Source: M3007 sp964539805 (GTDB lineage: Bacteria; Bacteroidota; Bacteroidia; Chitinophagales; Saprospiraceae). Taken from it: a DNA stretch of 64,000 nt. The stretch covers positions 16,767 to 80,766 of the forward strand of contig CAZIKN010000012.1 of NCBI GenBank assembly GCA_964539805.1. Reading direction: 5' to 3'. Made by a program: the position numbers and the translations under genes. Below are positions 18,211 through 26,623 of the stretch, one piece after another. The notes below the pieces were generated by a model. That model was not told where the DNA came from and ran no database searches. It saw only the letters and a program-made list of their open reading frames with translations. Position 1 is the first letter of the stretch. Each line of letters begins with the position of its first letter.

Positions 18211-20646
18211 ATGCCCCACGCATCGCTCATCGCACACCCGGCATCGCTTACCATACCTTTTCATGCCAAGCCACAGCCATCGTTCAACAAGAACTTTGAA
18301 CTGCTGATCAGGGCCATGCATGAGCTCAAGGCCAGTGGTTACGAAATCTATATTTGCAGCGAAAATACCAAGCAATTTGACCGCCTTACAGCCATTTTTC
18401 GTGACCTGAAGGCCAAAGTGGAATGGTTGCCCGTGGAAGCGGGCATCCATGAGGGTTTTATTGATGAAGACCTCAAAATAGCTGTCCTCACGGATCACCA
18501 GATATTCCAGCGTTACCACCAGTACAAACTAAGGCAAGGATTCAGCAAGGAGCAGGCGATGAACGTGCGGCTCTTGCGCGAGTTGCAGCCCGGCGATTTT
18601 GTCACCCATATTGACCACGGCATTGGCAAGTTTTCAGGTCTTCAAAAAATTGAAATTGGCGGGCATTGGCAGGAGGCCGTGCGTTTGGTGTTCAAAAACA
18701 ATGACTTGCTTTATGTGAGCATCCATTCCCTGCATAAAATCAGCAAATATGTAGGCCAGGAAGGCACACCGCCCGCATTGTCCAAATTAGGCTCCGATTC
18801 CTGGAAACAGCTCAAGGCGCGCACCAAAAAGAAAATCAAGGACATAGCGGCAGAGCTCATCAAACTGTACGCCAAGCGCCGCGCCACTCCCGGCCATGCC
18901 TTCCCGCCCGATGGCTACCTGCAAACAGAATTGGAGGCCAGTTTTATTTATGAGGACACGCCAGATCAATTTAAAAGCACCAATGACGTAAAGGCCGACA
19001 TGGAAAAAGAATACCCCATGGACCGCCTCATTTGTGGTGATGTCGGCTTCGGTAAAACGGAAGTGGCCATAAGGGCAGCCTTCAAAGCGGCATGTGATGG
19101 CAAGCAGGTGGCCATCCTGGTGCCGACCACTATTCTGGCTCTCCAACACTGGAAAACTTTTTCCGAAAGACTTTCCGAGTTCCCCATTACGGTGGACTAC
19201 CTCAACCGTTTCCGCAGTGCCAGGGAGCGCACCCAGATCATGGAGAACCTTAAAAAGGGTAGCATTGATATCATCATCGGAACGCATGCGCTTTTAAGCA
19301 AAGAATTGAAATTCAAAGATTTAGGCTTGCTTATTGTGGATGAAGAGCAGAAGTTCGGGGTGGCAAGCAAGGAAAAACTACGTTCCATAAAAGTCAATGT
19401 GGACACCCTTACCCTCACGGCTACGCCCATCCCACGTACCCTCCAGTTCTCCCTGATGGCTGCCCGCGACCTTTCCGTGATCCGAACCCCGCCGCCCAAC
19501 CGGCAACCTATACATACCGAAATAAGGGTGTATGATGATGATCTTATTCGAGAGGCCATCAATACGGAAGTCAATAGAGGCGGGCAGGTATTTTTTGTGC
19601 ACAACCGCGTGGCTGACCTGCCCAAAATAGTAGAAAACCTGCGCCTGCTTTGCCCGGGTCTGGATATTGCCATGGCACATGGCCAAATGGACACTGAACA
19701 CTTGGAAAAAGTATTGGTGGACTTTATTGATCGCCGTTTTGATGTGTTAGTCAGTACCAATATCATCGAAACAGGCCTTGATATTCCCAACGCCAACACC
19801 ATAATTATCAATCGTGCCGATATGTACGGCCTCAGCGACCTGCACCAGTTGCGCGGCCGCGTGGGCCGATCCAACACCAAAGCCTATTGTTACCTGTTGG
19901 CACCGCCCATGAGTGTGCTCACGCTGGATGCCCGCAAGCGCCTGCGCACCATAGAAGAGTTTAGCGACCTTGGAAGTGGGTTTGCGGTGGCCATGCGAGA
20001 CCTGGATATTCGCGGTGCGGGCAACCTCCTTGGCGGGGAGCAATCCGGTTTTATCGCCGATATTGGTTTTGAAACCTACCAAAAAATACTGGACGAGGCC
20101 ATTCAGGAACTGAAAGAAACGGATTTTAAAGACTTGTTTCAGGAAGAAATTGCCCAAAAAGGCACTTATGTGCGTGATGTGACCATTGAAACAGATGTAG
20201 AAATGCTCATCCCGGACGAATATGTGAGCAATACACAGGAACGCCTGAACCTGTACACCGAGCTCAATGATGTGGAAACGGAAGAGGGCATCACGGCTTT
20301 CGCCCAAAAATTGAGGGATCGCTTTGGGGAAAAACTGCCTAAGCCCGTGGAAGCCCTTTTTGAGGCCCTTCGCCTGCAATGGCTCTGCAAAAAAATTGGA
20401 TTTGAAAGATTGATCCTAAAAGGGGGAAAACTGCGCTGTTATTTCATATCCGATCCACAATCGTCGTTTTACAGCACCGCCCATTTTCAAAAATTCATGC
20501 TTTTTGCTCAAAAACACGGACGAATCATGGGTTTTTCCCTCAAACAAACGAATCGCGAGCTGATTTTGGTAAAAGACGAGGTGAGAAGCCTGAAAGCGGT
20601 TAAAAGCCTACTGGATCAGGTGATCAGCGTCCTCAGTCAAAATTAA
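18211..20646 (+). CDS. mfd: Transcription-repair coupling factor (Mfd) lacking its N-terminal third
   Basis: Mfd releases stalled RNA polymerase and recruits UvrA. This protein has about 811 residues (ATG at 18211; the longer frame needs TTG at 18172), while the family usually has about 1100. Counting from 18172, homology begins near residue 28 with PFHAKPQPSFNKNFELL, a stretch that normally lies about 330 residues into Mfd. What follows is complete: RNAP-interaction domain (about 138-235, GDFVTHIDHGIG), translocase with Walker A GDVGFGKT (289-296) and DEEQ (390-393), GRVGRSNTKAYCY, and the C-terminal TRCF domain. The UvrB-like, UvrA-binding N-terminal domains are absent, and the DNA where they should lie holds the divergent ATPase gene. 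It may keep RNAP-displacing activity without coupling to excision repair, or the locus may be rearranged or misassembled. The 3' end overlaps the convergent nucleotidyltransferase gene by 14 bp. Confidence 0.88.
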   Translation: MPHASLIAHPASLTIPFHAKPQPSFNKNFELLIRAMHELKASGYEIYICSENTKQFDRLTAIFRDLKAKVEWLPVEAGIHEGFIDEDLKIAVLTDHQIFQRYHQYKLRQGFSKEQAMNVRLLRELQPGDFVTHIDHGIGKFSGLQKIEIGGHWQEAVRLVFKNNDLLYVSIHSLHKISKYVGQEGTPPALSKLGSDSWKQLKARTKKKIKDIAAELIKLYAKRRATPGHAFPPDGYLQTELEASFIYEDTPDQFKSTNDVKADMEKEYPMDRLICGDVGFGKTEVAIRAAFKAACDGKQVAILVPTTILALQHWKTFSERLSEFPITVDYLNRFRSARERTQIMENLKKGSIDIIIGTHALLSKELKFKDLGLLIVDEEQKFGVASKEKLRSIKVNVDTLTLTATPIPRTLQFSLMAARDLSVIRTPPPNRQPIHTEIRVYDDDLIREAINTEVNRGGQVFFVHNRVADLPKIVENLRLLCPGLDIAMAHGQMDTEHLEKVLVDFIDRRFDVLVSTNIIETGLDIPNANTIIINRADMYGLSDLHQLRGRVGRSNTKAYCYLLAPPMSVLTLDARKRLRTIEEFSDLGSGFAVAMRDLDIRGAGNLLGGEQSGFIADIGFETYQKILDEAIQELKETDFKDLFQEEIAQKGTYVRDVTIETDVEMLIPDEYVSNTQERLNLYTELNDVETEEGITAFAQKLRDRFGEKLPKPVEALFEALRLQWLCKKIGFERLILKGGKLRCYFISDPQSSFYSTAHFQKFMLFAQKHGRIMGFSLKQTNRELILVKDEVRSLKAVKSLLDQVISVLSQN

Positions 20647-21634
20647 TCTCCGTGTTGTCCCCGATATTCAGGCTGAGGTTCATGCCGCGCACACTGGCAT
20701 CACTGCCGATAACGGAGTGTTTCAGCACCACATCGGCCAAGGCGGCATAGTTGCCGATGATGCTGTCTTTTATGATAGAGGCCTGTATATGGACATTATC
20801 GCCAATGGTGACATTGGGGCCTATGATGCTGTTGGTGATCTGGCAATTGTTCCCGATGGCCACGGGGTGGATAAAAATGGTGTCCTCAAATTCGGGCAGG
20901 TGAAACTCATCAGTGGCATAACCTCGGCGACTGAGGAGCATGGCGTTGGTTTCGAGCAGGACTTCTTTTCTGCCGCAATCGAACCAATTGGTCACCGGCA
21001 TGCTTTGAAAAATGCTGCCCTGCTCGATCATGTGCTGGAGGGCATCGGTCAATTGGAATTCGCCCACGGTCCGTTTATCGTTCATCATCAGGAAGTCCAC
21101 CGCGCGCAACAAGGCAGGCACATCTTTGATTTTGTAAAGGCCTACGATGGCTAAATTGGATTTGGGGATGCGTGGTTTTTCCACCAAGCGCGTGACCAAG
21201 CCTTTTTCATCCGTTTCGGCTACGCCAAATTCACGCGGGTCGCCTACCTTTTTTACGCCAAGGCAGGAGTGTGGGCAATCCAGCATTTGCTTGAGGTCAA
21301 CATCAAAGATGGTATCTCCGAAGGCGATAAAAATCTCGTCTTCGTCCTCAATAGCCTCTCGCGCCGTGGCGATGGCGTGTGCAGAGCCTTCACGGTATTC
21401 CTGAAAGACAAATTCTATTTTAAGGTCGGGATAGGTTTCTGTGATGTAATCGCGAATTTTATCGCTCAAATAGCCCGTAACAAACACAAAATCATCCATG
21501 CCGGCTTCTACCAGGGCATCCACGATAAAGCGTATAATGGGTTTGCCCGCTACCGGCATCAGTGGTTTGGGCTGGGTGTAAGTATGCGGGCGCAAACGTG
21601 TGCCAGCTCCGGCTACGGGAATGACAACTTTCAT
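20633..21634 (-). CDS. Sugar-phosphate nucleotidyltransferase with C-terminal hexapeptide repeats
   Basis: This 333-aa enzyme transfers a nucleotide to a sugar phosphate to make an NDP-sugar. The N-terminal signature GAGTRLRPHTYTQPKPLMPV is the family's nucleotide-binding loop with the activating Lys, and IAFGDTIFD carries the metal-binding Asp. From about residue 245 there are left-handed beta-helix hexapeptide units (IGNNCQITNSIIGPNVTIGD). The layout matches RfbA/StrD-like glucose-1-phosphate thymidylyltransferases with a beta-helix tail, but the sugar and nucleotide cannot be told from sequence alone. It is transcribed alone from a promoter at 21690-21697 and converges on mfd. Confidence 0.85.
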   Translation of the reverse strand: MKVVIPVAGAGTRLRPHTYTQPKPLMPVAGKPIIRFIVDALVEAGMDDFVFVTGYLSDKIRDYITETYPDLKIEFVFQEYREGSAHAIATAREAIEDEDEIFIAFGDTIFDVDLKQMLDCPHSCLGVKKVGDPREFGVAETDEKGLVTRLVEKPRIPKSNLAIVGLYKIKDVPALLRAVDFLMMNDKRTVGEFQLTDALQHMIEQGSIFQSMPVTNWFDCGRKEVLLETNAMLLSRRGYATDEFHLPEFEDTIFIHPVAIGNNCQITNSIIGPNVTIGDNVHIQASIIKDSIIGNYAALADVVLKHSVIGSDASVRGMNLSLNIGDNTEINFD

Positions 21635-21664
21635 ATTTTTTTGTGTGGCTTGCGGATTGGACAG

Positions 21665-21739
21665 GAGGCTGTATCATAAGTATCAAAGGCAAAAGTAAGG
21701 CGGTAGCCAATTTCTATTTTTGACTTATGATACAGCCTC
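21665..21739. mobile_element. Candidate 75-bp MITE-like element with 17-bp terminal inverted repeats
   Basis: GAGGCTGTATCATAAGT at 21665-21681 is exactly complementary to 21723-21739, with 41 bp between. The ends resemble IS1182-type termini (GAGGCTGT...AAGT). The inner part carries TAnnTTTG boxes pointing outward on both strands (minus 21690-21697, plus 21715-21722). No clear target duplication is visible. It could equally be a terminator/promoter hairpin between the transporter and the nucleotidyltransferase. Confidence 0.45.
21690..21697 (-). promoter_or_regulatory. -7 box TACTTTTG of the nucleotidyltransferase gene
   Basis: A perfect TAnnTTTG match on the minus strand, 55 nt before the ATG at 21634, inside the loop of the 75-bp inverted-repeat element. 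Transcription of the nucleotidyltransferase may therefore be driven from within that element. Confidence 0.5.
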
Positions 21740-21749
21740 ATCCATTATG

Positions 21750-23330
21750 TTACGATCCTATATAAGAACGTTCTTTGATCCTGGGCGAAAGAATCATATA
21801 AATAATGGCCGTCCCGAAACAAATACCCGTAAACAGCCAGAAGAAACCTGCGCCATGGAATTGGGCAAAGAAACCACCGTTTTTGATGTTTGTTTGAATG
21901 ATGGACACCAAAACATTGCCCAAGGTAATAGACAACAAATAACAAGCCATGATGGTTGACTTCATGGATGGTGGGGATTGGGTATAGGCATACTCCAGGC
22001 AAGTAATGGAGATCAGTACCTCCCCTGCCGTGAGCACCACAAAGGCGAGAATTTGCCAACTGATGTTGGGGCGCTCGCCGGCATCAATCCAGCCTTGTGC
22101 GATGGCCACAATGACAAAGGACAGCGCCGTCAGCACCAAACCGGCACCGATCTTGCGAAGCGGCGTTACCGTCAAGCCTATTTTGTTGAAAAATGGGAAA
22201 ATAACAAAAGAGAACAGGGGAATAAAGGCCAAGATAAATGCCGCGTTGACAAAGGAGATTTGTTCGGCCTGCCACTCAATACCCAACCAGTTCAAGTCCA
22301 TTTTGGTGGCTTGCACCACCCATTCGGATTGGCTCTGATCCCACAAAGACCAAAACACGGGCACAAAAGCGAACACCGACAAGACCCGCCAAACCGACCG
22401 GATACCTTCAATGGTTTCCGCTCCGTATTCCTTTGCCGCTGACGCAAATCCGCCATTGGTAAGGGCGTACAGGTTAATGCCCACAAAGTTGCCGGGTTTG
22501 GCAAACCATTGTTTTTTAAAGATGAAAGCCAGTGCGATGACGGTCAGGCCCCATACGCCCAATACCGGTCCCGTACCTTTTTCATATATTTTGTCCAATA
22601 CAATATAGCACACAATGAGGGAAATAAAGGCCGTAAGGAACACGACCAAGCGATTTTGGTCAAATGCGGGTGGCGGTATGCGGCGGTATTTTGCCCGGCC
22701 AGCCCAAAAGAAAAACACGGCGACCAGCATGGCAATGGCAGGCACACCAAAGGCTACCGCCGGGCCGTAATGTTTGTTCAGGTAAGGGATGAGCAGGATG
22801 GACAAAACAGAGCCTGCGTTGATGGAGGCATAAAAAGCATCAAACGCCTTTGAGATCAGGTGCGAGTTGCTCTCGTCAAACTGGTCACCAACATTGGCGG
22901 ACACACAGGGCTTTATGCCGCCCGAACCTATGGCAATGAGCATAAGGGCCGAGGTGAACAGCATTTCATTGTTCACTGAAAGGGCTACCAGCGTGCTGCC
23001 CAGGGCATACACCAAAGACAAGCGAAGGATGGTTTTGTATTTGCCCCAGAACCAGTCTGCGATCATGCCCCCAAACATGGGCAACAAATAGACCATCGCC
23101 TTGAAGTCATGGTTGGTTGCATTGGCCTTTGCCTCCGCAAACTGGGTCAGATTAGGGTCTTTGGCTGGGTTGTAAAACTGCGCGATCAGAAACGTCGTCA
23201 AGATGGCGGTCATGCCATAATAATTGAAGCGCTCGGCCGCTTCGTTCCCTACAATGTAAGGAATGCTGGATGGGAATTTCCCGCTTTTTTGTTGTTGAGG
23301 CTGCTTTGATGTTTCGTTGATGTCTGCCAT
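21750..23330 (-). CDS. POT/PTR family proton-dependent oligopeptide transporter
   Basis: An inner-membrane symporter of 526 aa that imports di- and tripeptides with protons. The family signature ExxERFxYYG is present at 30-39 (EAAERFNYYG). Multiple hydrophobic helices cover the rest, and conserved POT segments are visible (GGMIADWFWGKYKT, GSGGIKPCVSANVGDQF). The cytoplasmic N-terminus is Gln/Lys-rich. Length and motifs fit a full-size bacterial POT with additional C-terminal helices. Transcription is on the minus strand and independent of neighbours; a weak -7-like box (one mismatch) lies near 23374. Confidence 0.92.
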   Translation of the reverse strand: MADINETSKQPQQQKSGKFPSSIPYIVGNEAAERFNYYGMTAILTTFLIAQFYNPAKDPNLTQFAEAKANATNHDFKAMVYLLPMFGGMIADWFWGKYKTILRLSLVYALGSTLVALSVNNEMLFTSALMLIAIGSGGIKPCVSANVGDQFDESNSHLISKAFDAFYASINAGSVLSILLIPYLNKHYGPAVAFGVPAIAMLVAVFFFWAGRAKYRRIPPPAFDQNRLVVFLTAFISLIVCYIVLDKIYEKGTGPVLGVWGLTVIALAFIFKKQWFAKPGNFVGINLYALTNGGFASAAKEYGAETIEGIRSVWRVLSVFAFVPVFWSLWDQSQSEWVVQATKMDLNWLGIEWQAEQISFVNAAFILAFIPLFSFVIFPFFNKIGLTVTPLRKIGAGLVLTALSFVIVAIAQGWIDAGERPNISWQILAFVVLTAGEVLISITCLEYAYTQSPPSMKSTIMACYLLSITLGNVLVSIIQTNIKNGGFFAQFHGAGFFWLFTGICFGTAIIYMILSPRIKERSYIGS

Positions 23331-23498
23331 AAATTGTGTGCGTTAAAAAGAATTTTCGATGGACAATGGGGCAAAAGAACAAAACAATGTAGCCAACGCC
23401 ATCTGATTTTTGATTTTTTTAACCGAAATCAGCATTAATGGCAGTTTTGGGGCTGTTTTCCACTGTTTTTTTTATAAAAACATAGCCCCATCTGTTGC

Positions 23499-23506
23499 TA
23501 TCTTTG
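23499..23506 (+). promoter_or_regulatory. -7 box TATCTTTG of the small lipoprotein gene
   Basis: A perfect TAnnTTTG match 19 nt before the ATG at 23526. Confidence 0.6.
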
Positions 23507-23525
23507 TGCAGTTCAATCCTGTAGC

Positions 23526-24152
23526 ATGAATCGTAATATCATTTTTCACTCCTTGCTGTACACCTTTCTCTTTTTTTCCTGTGAAAAAAAAGAAGCGCCC
23601 CCGCTCCCACAACAAGCAACACGCCTTGCTCCTATTGTGGATGAAACGGATCCTCAAACAGGCACCCTCAAACAAAAGCCCAACAAGTGGAAAAACCATG
23701 CCTGTGAACTGATTACGAACGATGACCTGAAAAAACTTTTTAATGAAGACCCGGAAAAGGCAAGTCTGGATCTTCACACCTTGCCCGATCAGGCATTTTG
23801 CCTGCGAAGCTGGAACAAACCTGATGCTGCACAACGCGAGGAAACCAACGAAAAGGATCCCTCGCACTGGCTTAACCCCCAAAACCGCTTGGTATTGCAA
23901 GTATTGGGTTATGGGACAGTGGCCTCAGCTACCGATCAAATGGCACGGCTGCGCCGTGACCGCAGGGGCACCTATGAGGAAGATGTACAAAACCTGGGTG
24001 ACGAAGCCGTTTGGAGCAGTAGCACCGTCACTTTGCTCGTCAGAAGAGGGCACCTTATGCTTAGCATCACCCTTGAATACCACGATAAGCCACATGAGAA
24101 CCTGAACAAGGCAAAAGCCTTGGCAGAAATAGCCCTGCCGCGTATTTGGTAA
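23526..24152 (+). CDS. Putative lipoprotein, unknown function
   Basis: This 208-aa protein begins with a short lipoprotein-like signal (MNRNIIFHSLLYTFLFFSC, Cys at 19) followed by a charged linker EKKEAPPLPQQ. The mature part has no catalytic signature I recognise. Notable segments are CELITNDDLKKLF with a second Cys, and the C-terminal alpha/beta region ending ISLxxHDKP-like and KALAEIALPRIW. The pattern of a small domain ending in a helix after repeated LVLQVLGYG / TVTLLVRRGHLML strands resembles periplasmic ligand-binding DUF domains, but this is only an impression. It has its own promoter and a small membrane protein gene follows. Confidence 0.65.
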   Translation: MNRNIIFHSLLYTFLFFSCEKKEAPPLPQQATRLAPIVDETDPQTGTLKQKPNKWKNHACELITNDDLKKLFNEDPEKASLDLHTLPDQAFCLRSWNKPDAAQREETNEKDPSHWLNPQNRLVLQVLGYGTVASATDQMARLRRDRRGTYEEDVQNLGDEAVWSSSTVTLLVRRGHLMLSITLEYHDKPHENLNKAKALAEIALPRIW

Positions 24153-24175
24153 TCAACGCATTTAAACTAATTCCG

Positions 24176-24183
24176 TATTTTTG
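24176..24183 (+). promoter_or_regulatory. -7 box TATTTTTG upstream of the small membrane protein and trpS
   Basis: A perfect TAnnTTTG match 16 nt before the ATG at 24200. It probably drives both that gene and trpS, which follows 26 bp after it. Confidence 0.6.
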
Positions 24184-24199
24184 CAGCCAAAAATAAGCC

Positions 24200-24430
24200 A
24201 TGTCCACCACTGACGAACGCATTCGCAAAAGAAAAGGCTTTAAAAGCCCTATGCTGATCCTGGGCTTCACCATGACCTTTATCTATTTTGTATTGGGTAT
24301 TTATTTTCTGAGCAATGCCAAATCATTGCCCGGGATACCCAATCAATTCCGCATTGCATTTGCCGCTATGCTTATGGTGTATGGAGCCTATCGTTCCTGG
24401 CGTATTTACACAGACTATTATCGGAACTAA
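24200..24430 (+). CDS. Small membrane protein with two transmembrane helices
   Basis: This 76-aa protein has a basic N-terminus (TDERIRKRKGFKSP), a first hydrophobic helix (about 18-38, ILGFTMTFIYFVLGIYFL), and a second one (about 50-65, IAFAAMLMVYGAYRSW). It belongs to no family I can name. It lies 26 bp upstream of trpS and shares its likely promoter. Similar tiny two-helix proteins are often found next to housekeeping genes in Bacteroidota. Confidence 0.65.
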   Translation: MSTTDERIRKRKGFKSPMLILGFTMTFIYFVLGIYFLSNAKSLPGIPNQFRIAFAAMLMVYGAYRSWRIYTDYYRN

Positions 24431-24456
24431 ACCCTTCAACAATCCATTTTTTTATC

Positions 24457-25449
24457 ATGAAAAACGTACTCAGCGGCATTCAGCCCACGGGTGATCTGCA
24501 TATTGGCAACTATTTCGGGGCCGTTCAAAACTGGGATCGCCTGCAAAACGAATACAAATGCCTTTTTGGCGTGGTGGACTATCATTCCATGACCATGCCT
24601 TATAACCCCGTCCAATTGCGGGAAAATACCTGGAAAATGGTTTTTTACCTTCTGGCATGTGGCATCAGGCCCGAACATCTTTTTATCCAGAGTTTAGTGC
24701 CTGAACATGTGGAACTGGGTTGGATATTGGGCTGCAACGCCAGCTATGGAGAACTCCAACGTATGACCCAGTTTAAAGACAAGGCGGATCAATTAAAAGA
24801 AGGCGACAAAGATGCTTTTGTCAGTCTCGGGCTGTTTGCTTATCCGGTGCTCCAAGCCGCTGATATTTTGATTTATCATGCTGATTATGTGCCCGTTGGA
24901 AAGGATCAGGAGCAACACCTGGAATTGTCGCGCAACATTGCCCAGCGCTTCAACCACCAGTTTGGGAAAGAATATTTTGTGCATCCCGAACCCCTTTTCA
25001 CCGAAACGCCCAAAATTTTGTCCCCTGCGGATCCCAATAAAAAAATGAGCAAAAGCTTGGGCGAAAAGCACTATATCAACCTTTTTGGTGAAGAAGATCG
25101 CATTCGCAAACAAATAAAGTCGGCAGTGACCGACACTGGTGATACAGAGCCCGGCAAAATGAGCCCCGGCGTCCAAAACCTTTTCGAGATTTTGCGCGCC
25201 TGCGGCAACCAGGAAGCTCATGACAGTTTGATGGCTGACTATCATGCAGGCGCACTGCGTTACAGCGATCTCAAAGAAAATACCGCCAACGCGCTCGTAG
25301 CCATGATAAATCCGTTCCGCGAGCGATTGGCAGCGCTACAGGCCGACAAAAAAGCGGTAAAAGCACAGATTCAGGAATCCAGCGCCGAAATCCGCAAACG
25401 TGCCCGCCAAACCCTCAATGAGGTGCGCGCCATCACAGGCTTAGGCTAA
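24457..25449 (+). CDS. trpS: Tryptophan--tRNA ligase
   Basis: This class I aminoacyl-tRNA synthetase of 330 aa charges tRNA-Trp. The HIGH-type motif is HIGN at 15-18 (GIQPTGDLHIGNYFG) and the KMSKS loop is KMSKS at 196-200, both intact. LGCNASYGELQRMTQFKDK and QAADILIYHADYVPVGKDQ are typical TrpS segments. The length is normal for the bacterial short form. It follows the small membrane protein gene by 26 bp and precedes the trpA-like gene by 49 bp, all on the same strand. Confidence 0.96.
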   Translation: MKNVLSGIQPTGDLHIGNYFGAVQNWDRLQNEYKCLFGVVDYHSMTMPYNPVQLRENTWKMVFYLLACGIRPEHLFIQSLVPEHVELGWILGCNASYGELQRMTQFKDKADQLKEGDKDAFVSLGLFAYPVLQAADILIYHADYVPVGKDQEQHLELSRNIAQRFNHQFGKEYFVHPEPLFTETPKILSPADPNKKMSKSLGEKHYINLFGEEDRIRKQIKSAVTDTGDTEPGKMSPGVQNLFEILRACGNQEAHDSLMADYHAGALRYSDLKENTANALVAMINPFRERLAALQADKKAVKAQIQESSAEIRKRARQTLNEVRAITGLG

Positions 25450-25498
25450 TCATCTCATTCCCCAAATTATCACATTATCTATTATCACATTCCTCTAA

Positions 25499-26260
25499 AT
25501 GTCCCAAGTACCAATCATGGCCCACCTCGTTTTGGGCTACCCTACATTGGCGAAAAGTCTTGAAACGGCAGAACTGTATGTGCAAGCAGGCGTACAAATC
25601 CTGGAACTACAGATCCCTTTTTCGCATCCTACAGCTGATGGGCCTGTCATAACTGCCGCTTGCCAGGAAGCCGTGCGTCAAGGTGTAAGCGTACAGGATT
25701 GCCTTGATGCGCTACGTCATATCCGCACCGCTCATCCAGATCAGGAAATCATGGTCATGTCCTATCTCAATAGAGTGTATGCATTTGGTTTTCAACGCTT
25801 TTTGGATGAAATGGAGGCTTTGGGTATTCGCCATGTTATCATACCGGATTTACCAGTGGATACGGATAAAAATGCAGCGGGAAAAGCAGCATTAAGGTGG
25901 CATTCATCGGTCAAATTAGTACCCGTGCTGGCCGCCAATGTGAGCGATGAACGCCTCCGAGATCTGCTCTCAGCAGGCTTTGATTTTTATTACCTGATGT
26001 CTGATTTTAAAATAACAGGTAGCGGCTACAGCCTGCATCCGCGAATAAAAGATATTGTCCGGGCTATAAAAACGACTGATGCGACCCATCGGGTAGGCAT
26101 AGGTTTTGGGGTGTCCACACCAGAACAAGCCCAAAAAGTGAGTGAAGTGGCAGATCTGGCTATCATAGGCTCCAGCCTGATTGTTGCAAATGATGAAGGG
26201 CGATTAAGGCCTTATCTTGAAGCACTTAAAGCAGCATTTGTGCCCTCAAGCCTGGCATAG
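25499..26260 (+). CDS. trpA: Tryptophan synthase alpha-chain homolog, stand-alone
   Basis: A TIM-barrel protein of 253 aa matching TrpA, which cleaves indole-3-glycerol phosphate to indole. The catalytic Glu and Asp are both present in the segment LELQIPFSHPTADGP (equivalent to E49 and D60 of the Salmonella enzyme, same spacing). The phosphate-binding GFGVSTPEQ and the loop-6 Thr in KITGSG are kept. The usual FSDP is FSHP: the Asp that forms the alpha-beta salt bridge (D56) is His. No other trp gene is near. It may be a TrpA with changed TrpB coupling, or an indole-releasing paralog; the symbol refers to the homology, not to proven function in the biosynthetic complex. Confidence 0.82.
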   Translation: MSQVPIMAHLVLGYPTLAKSLETAELYVQAGVQILELQIPFSHPTADGPVITAACQEAVRQGVSVQDCLDALRHIRTAHPDQEIMVMSYLNRVYAFGFQRFLDEMEALGIRHVIIPDLPVDTDKNAAGKAALRWHSSVKLVPVLAANVSDERLRDLLSAGFDFYYLMSDFKITGSGYSLHPRIKDIVRAIKTTDATHRVGIGFGVSTPEQAQKVSEVADLAIIGSSLIVANDEGRLRPYLEALKAAFVPSSLA

Positions 26261-26270
26261 TTGTTTTTTT

Positions 26271-26378
26271 ATGCAGACCAATATTAAAATTTATGGCAAA
26301 AGCTTTGTAAAACCTGCACTTCGCCGTTTCTTTGCCGCCGAAATCTTGGATTTTTTCACCAAAACGTTTTCTGACTAA
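26271..26378 (+). CDS. Possible 35-codon small ORF just upstream of acpP
   Basis: An ATG-to-TAA frame of 35 codons begins 10 bp after the trpA-like stop and ends 2 bp before the acpP ATG. Its product would be basic then Phe-rich (KIYGKSFVKPALRRFFAAE). A -7-like box (TTTCTTTG, one mismatch) for acpP lies inside it. It could be a translated leader but may be chance. Confidence 0.2.
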   Translation: MQTNIKIYGKSFVKPALRRFFAAEILDFFTKTFSD

Positions 26379-26380
26379 AC

Positions 26381-26623
26381 ATGTCAACTATCGCCGAACG
26401 CGTAACGAAAATCATCGTTGATAAACTGGGTGTTGAGGAGAGTGAAGTAACCCCCACCGCCAATTTCACGCAGGATTTGGGTGCCGACTCTCTGGACACT
26501 GTCGAACTGATCATGGAATTCGAAAAAGAATTCGATGTATCCATACCGGACGAACAAGCCGAAACTATTCAGACAGTTGGTAACGCCATTGCGTATCTCG
26601 AAGCTAACGTAAGTCCTGAATAA
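26381..26623 (+). CDS. acpP: Acyl carrier protein
   Basis: The 80-aa carrier of fatty acid synthesis. The phosphopantetheine attachment Ser is in LGADSLDTVELIM, as in all type II ACPs, and the protein is acidic (EFEKEFDVSIPDEQAE). The usual downstream fabF is not present here; a DUF1761 gene follows instead after 347 bp. The promoter may be the TTTCTTTG box at 26327-26334, about 47 nt upstream. Confidence 0.95.
   Translation: MSTIAERVTKIIVDKLGVEESEVTPTANFTQDLGADSLDTVELIMEFEKEFDVSIPDEQAETIQTVGNAIAYLEANVSPE

Noticed and set aside
19197..19880. Long minus-strand frame across mfd
   Set aside because: Antisense of the helicase domain; Arg/Ser-rich with no motif.
24457..26260. A tryptophan biosynthesis operon (trpS + trpA)
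   Set aside because: trpS is a tRNA ligase and no other trp biosynthetic genes are present; proximity alone does not make an operon of that pathway.
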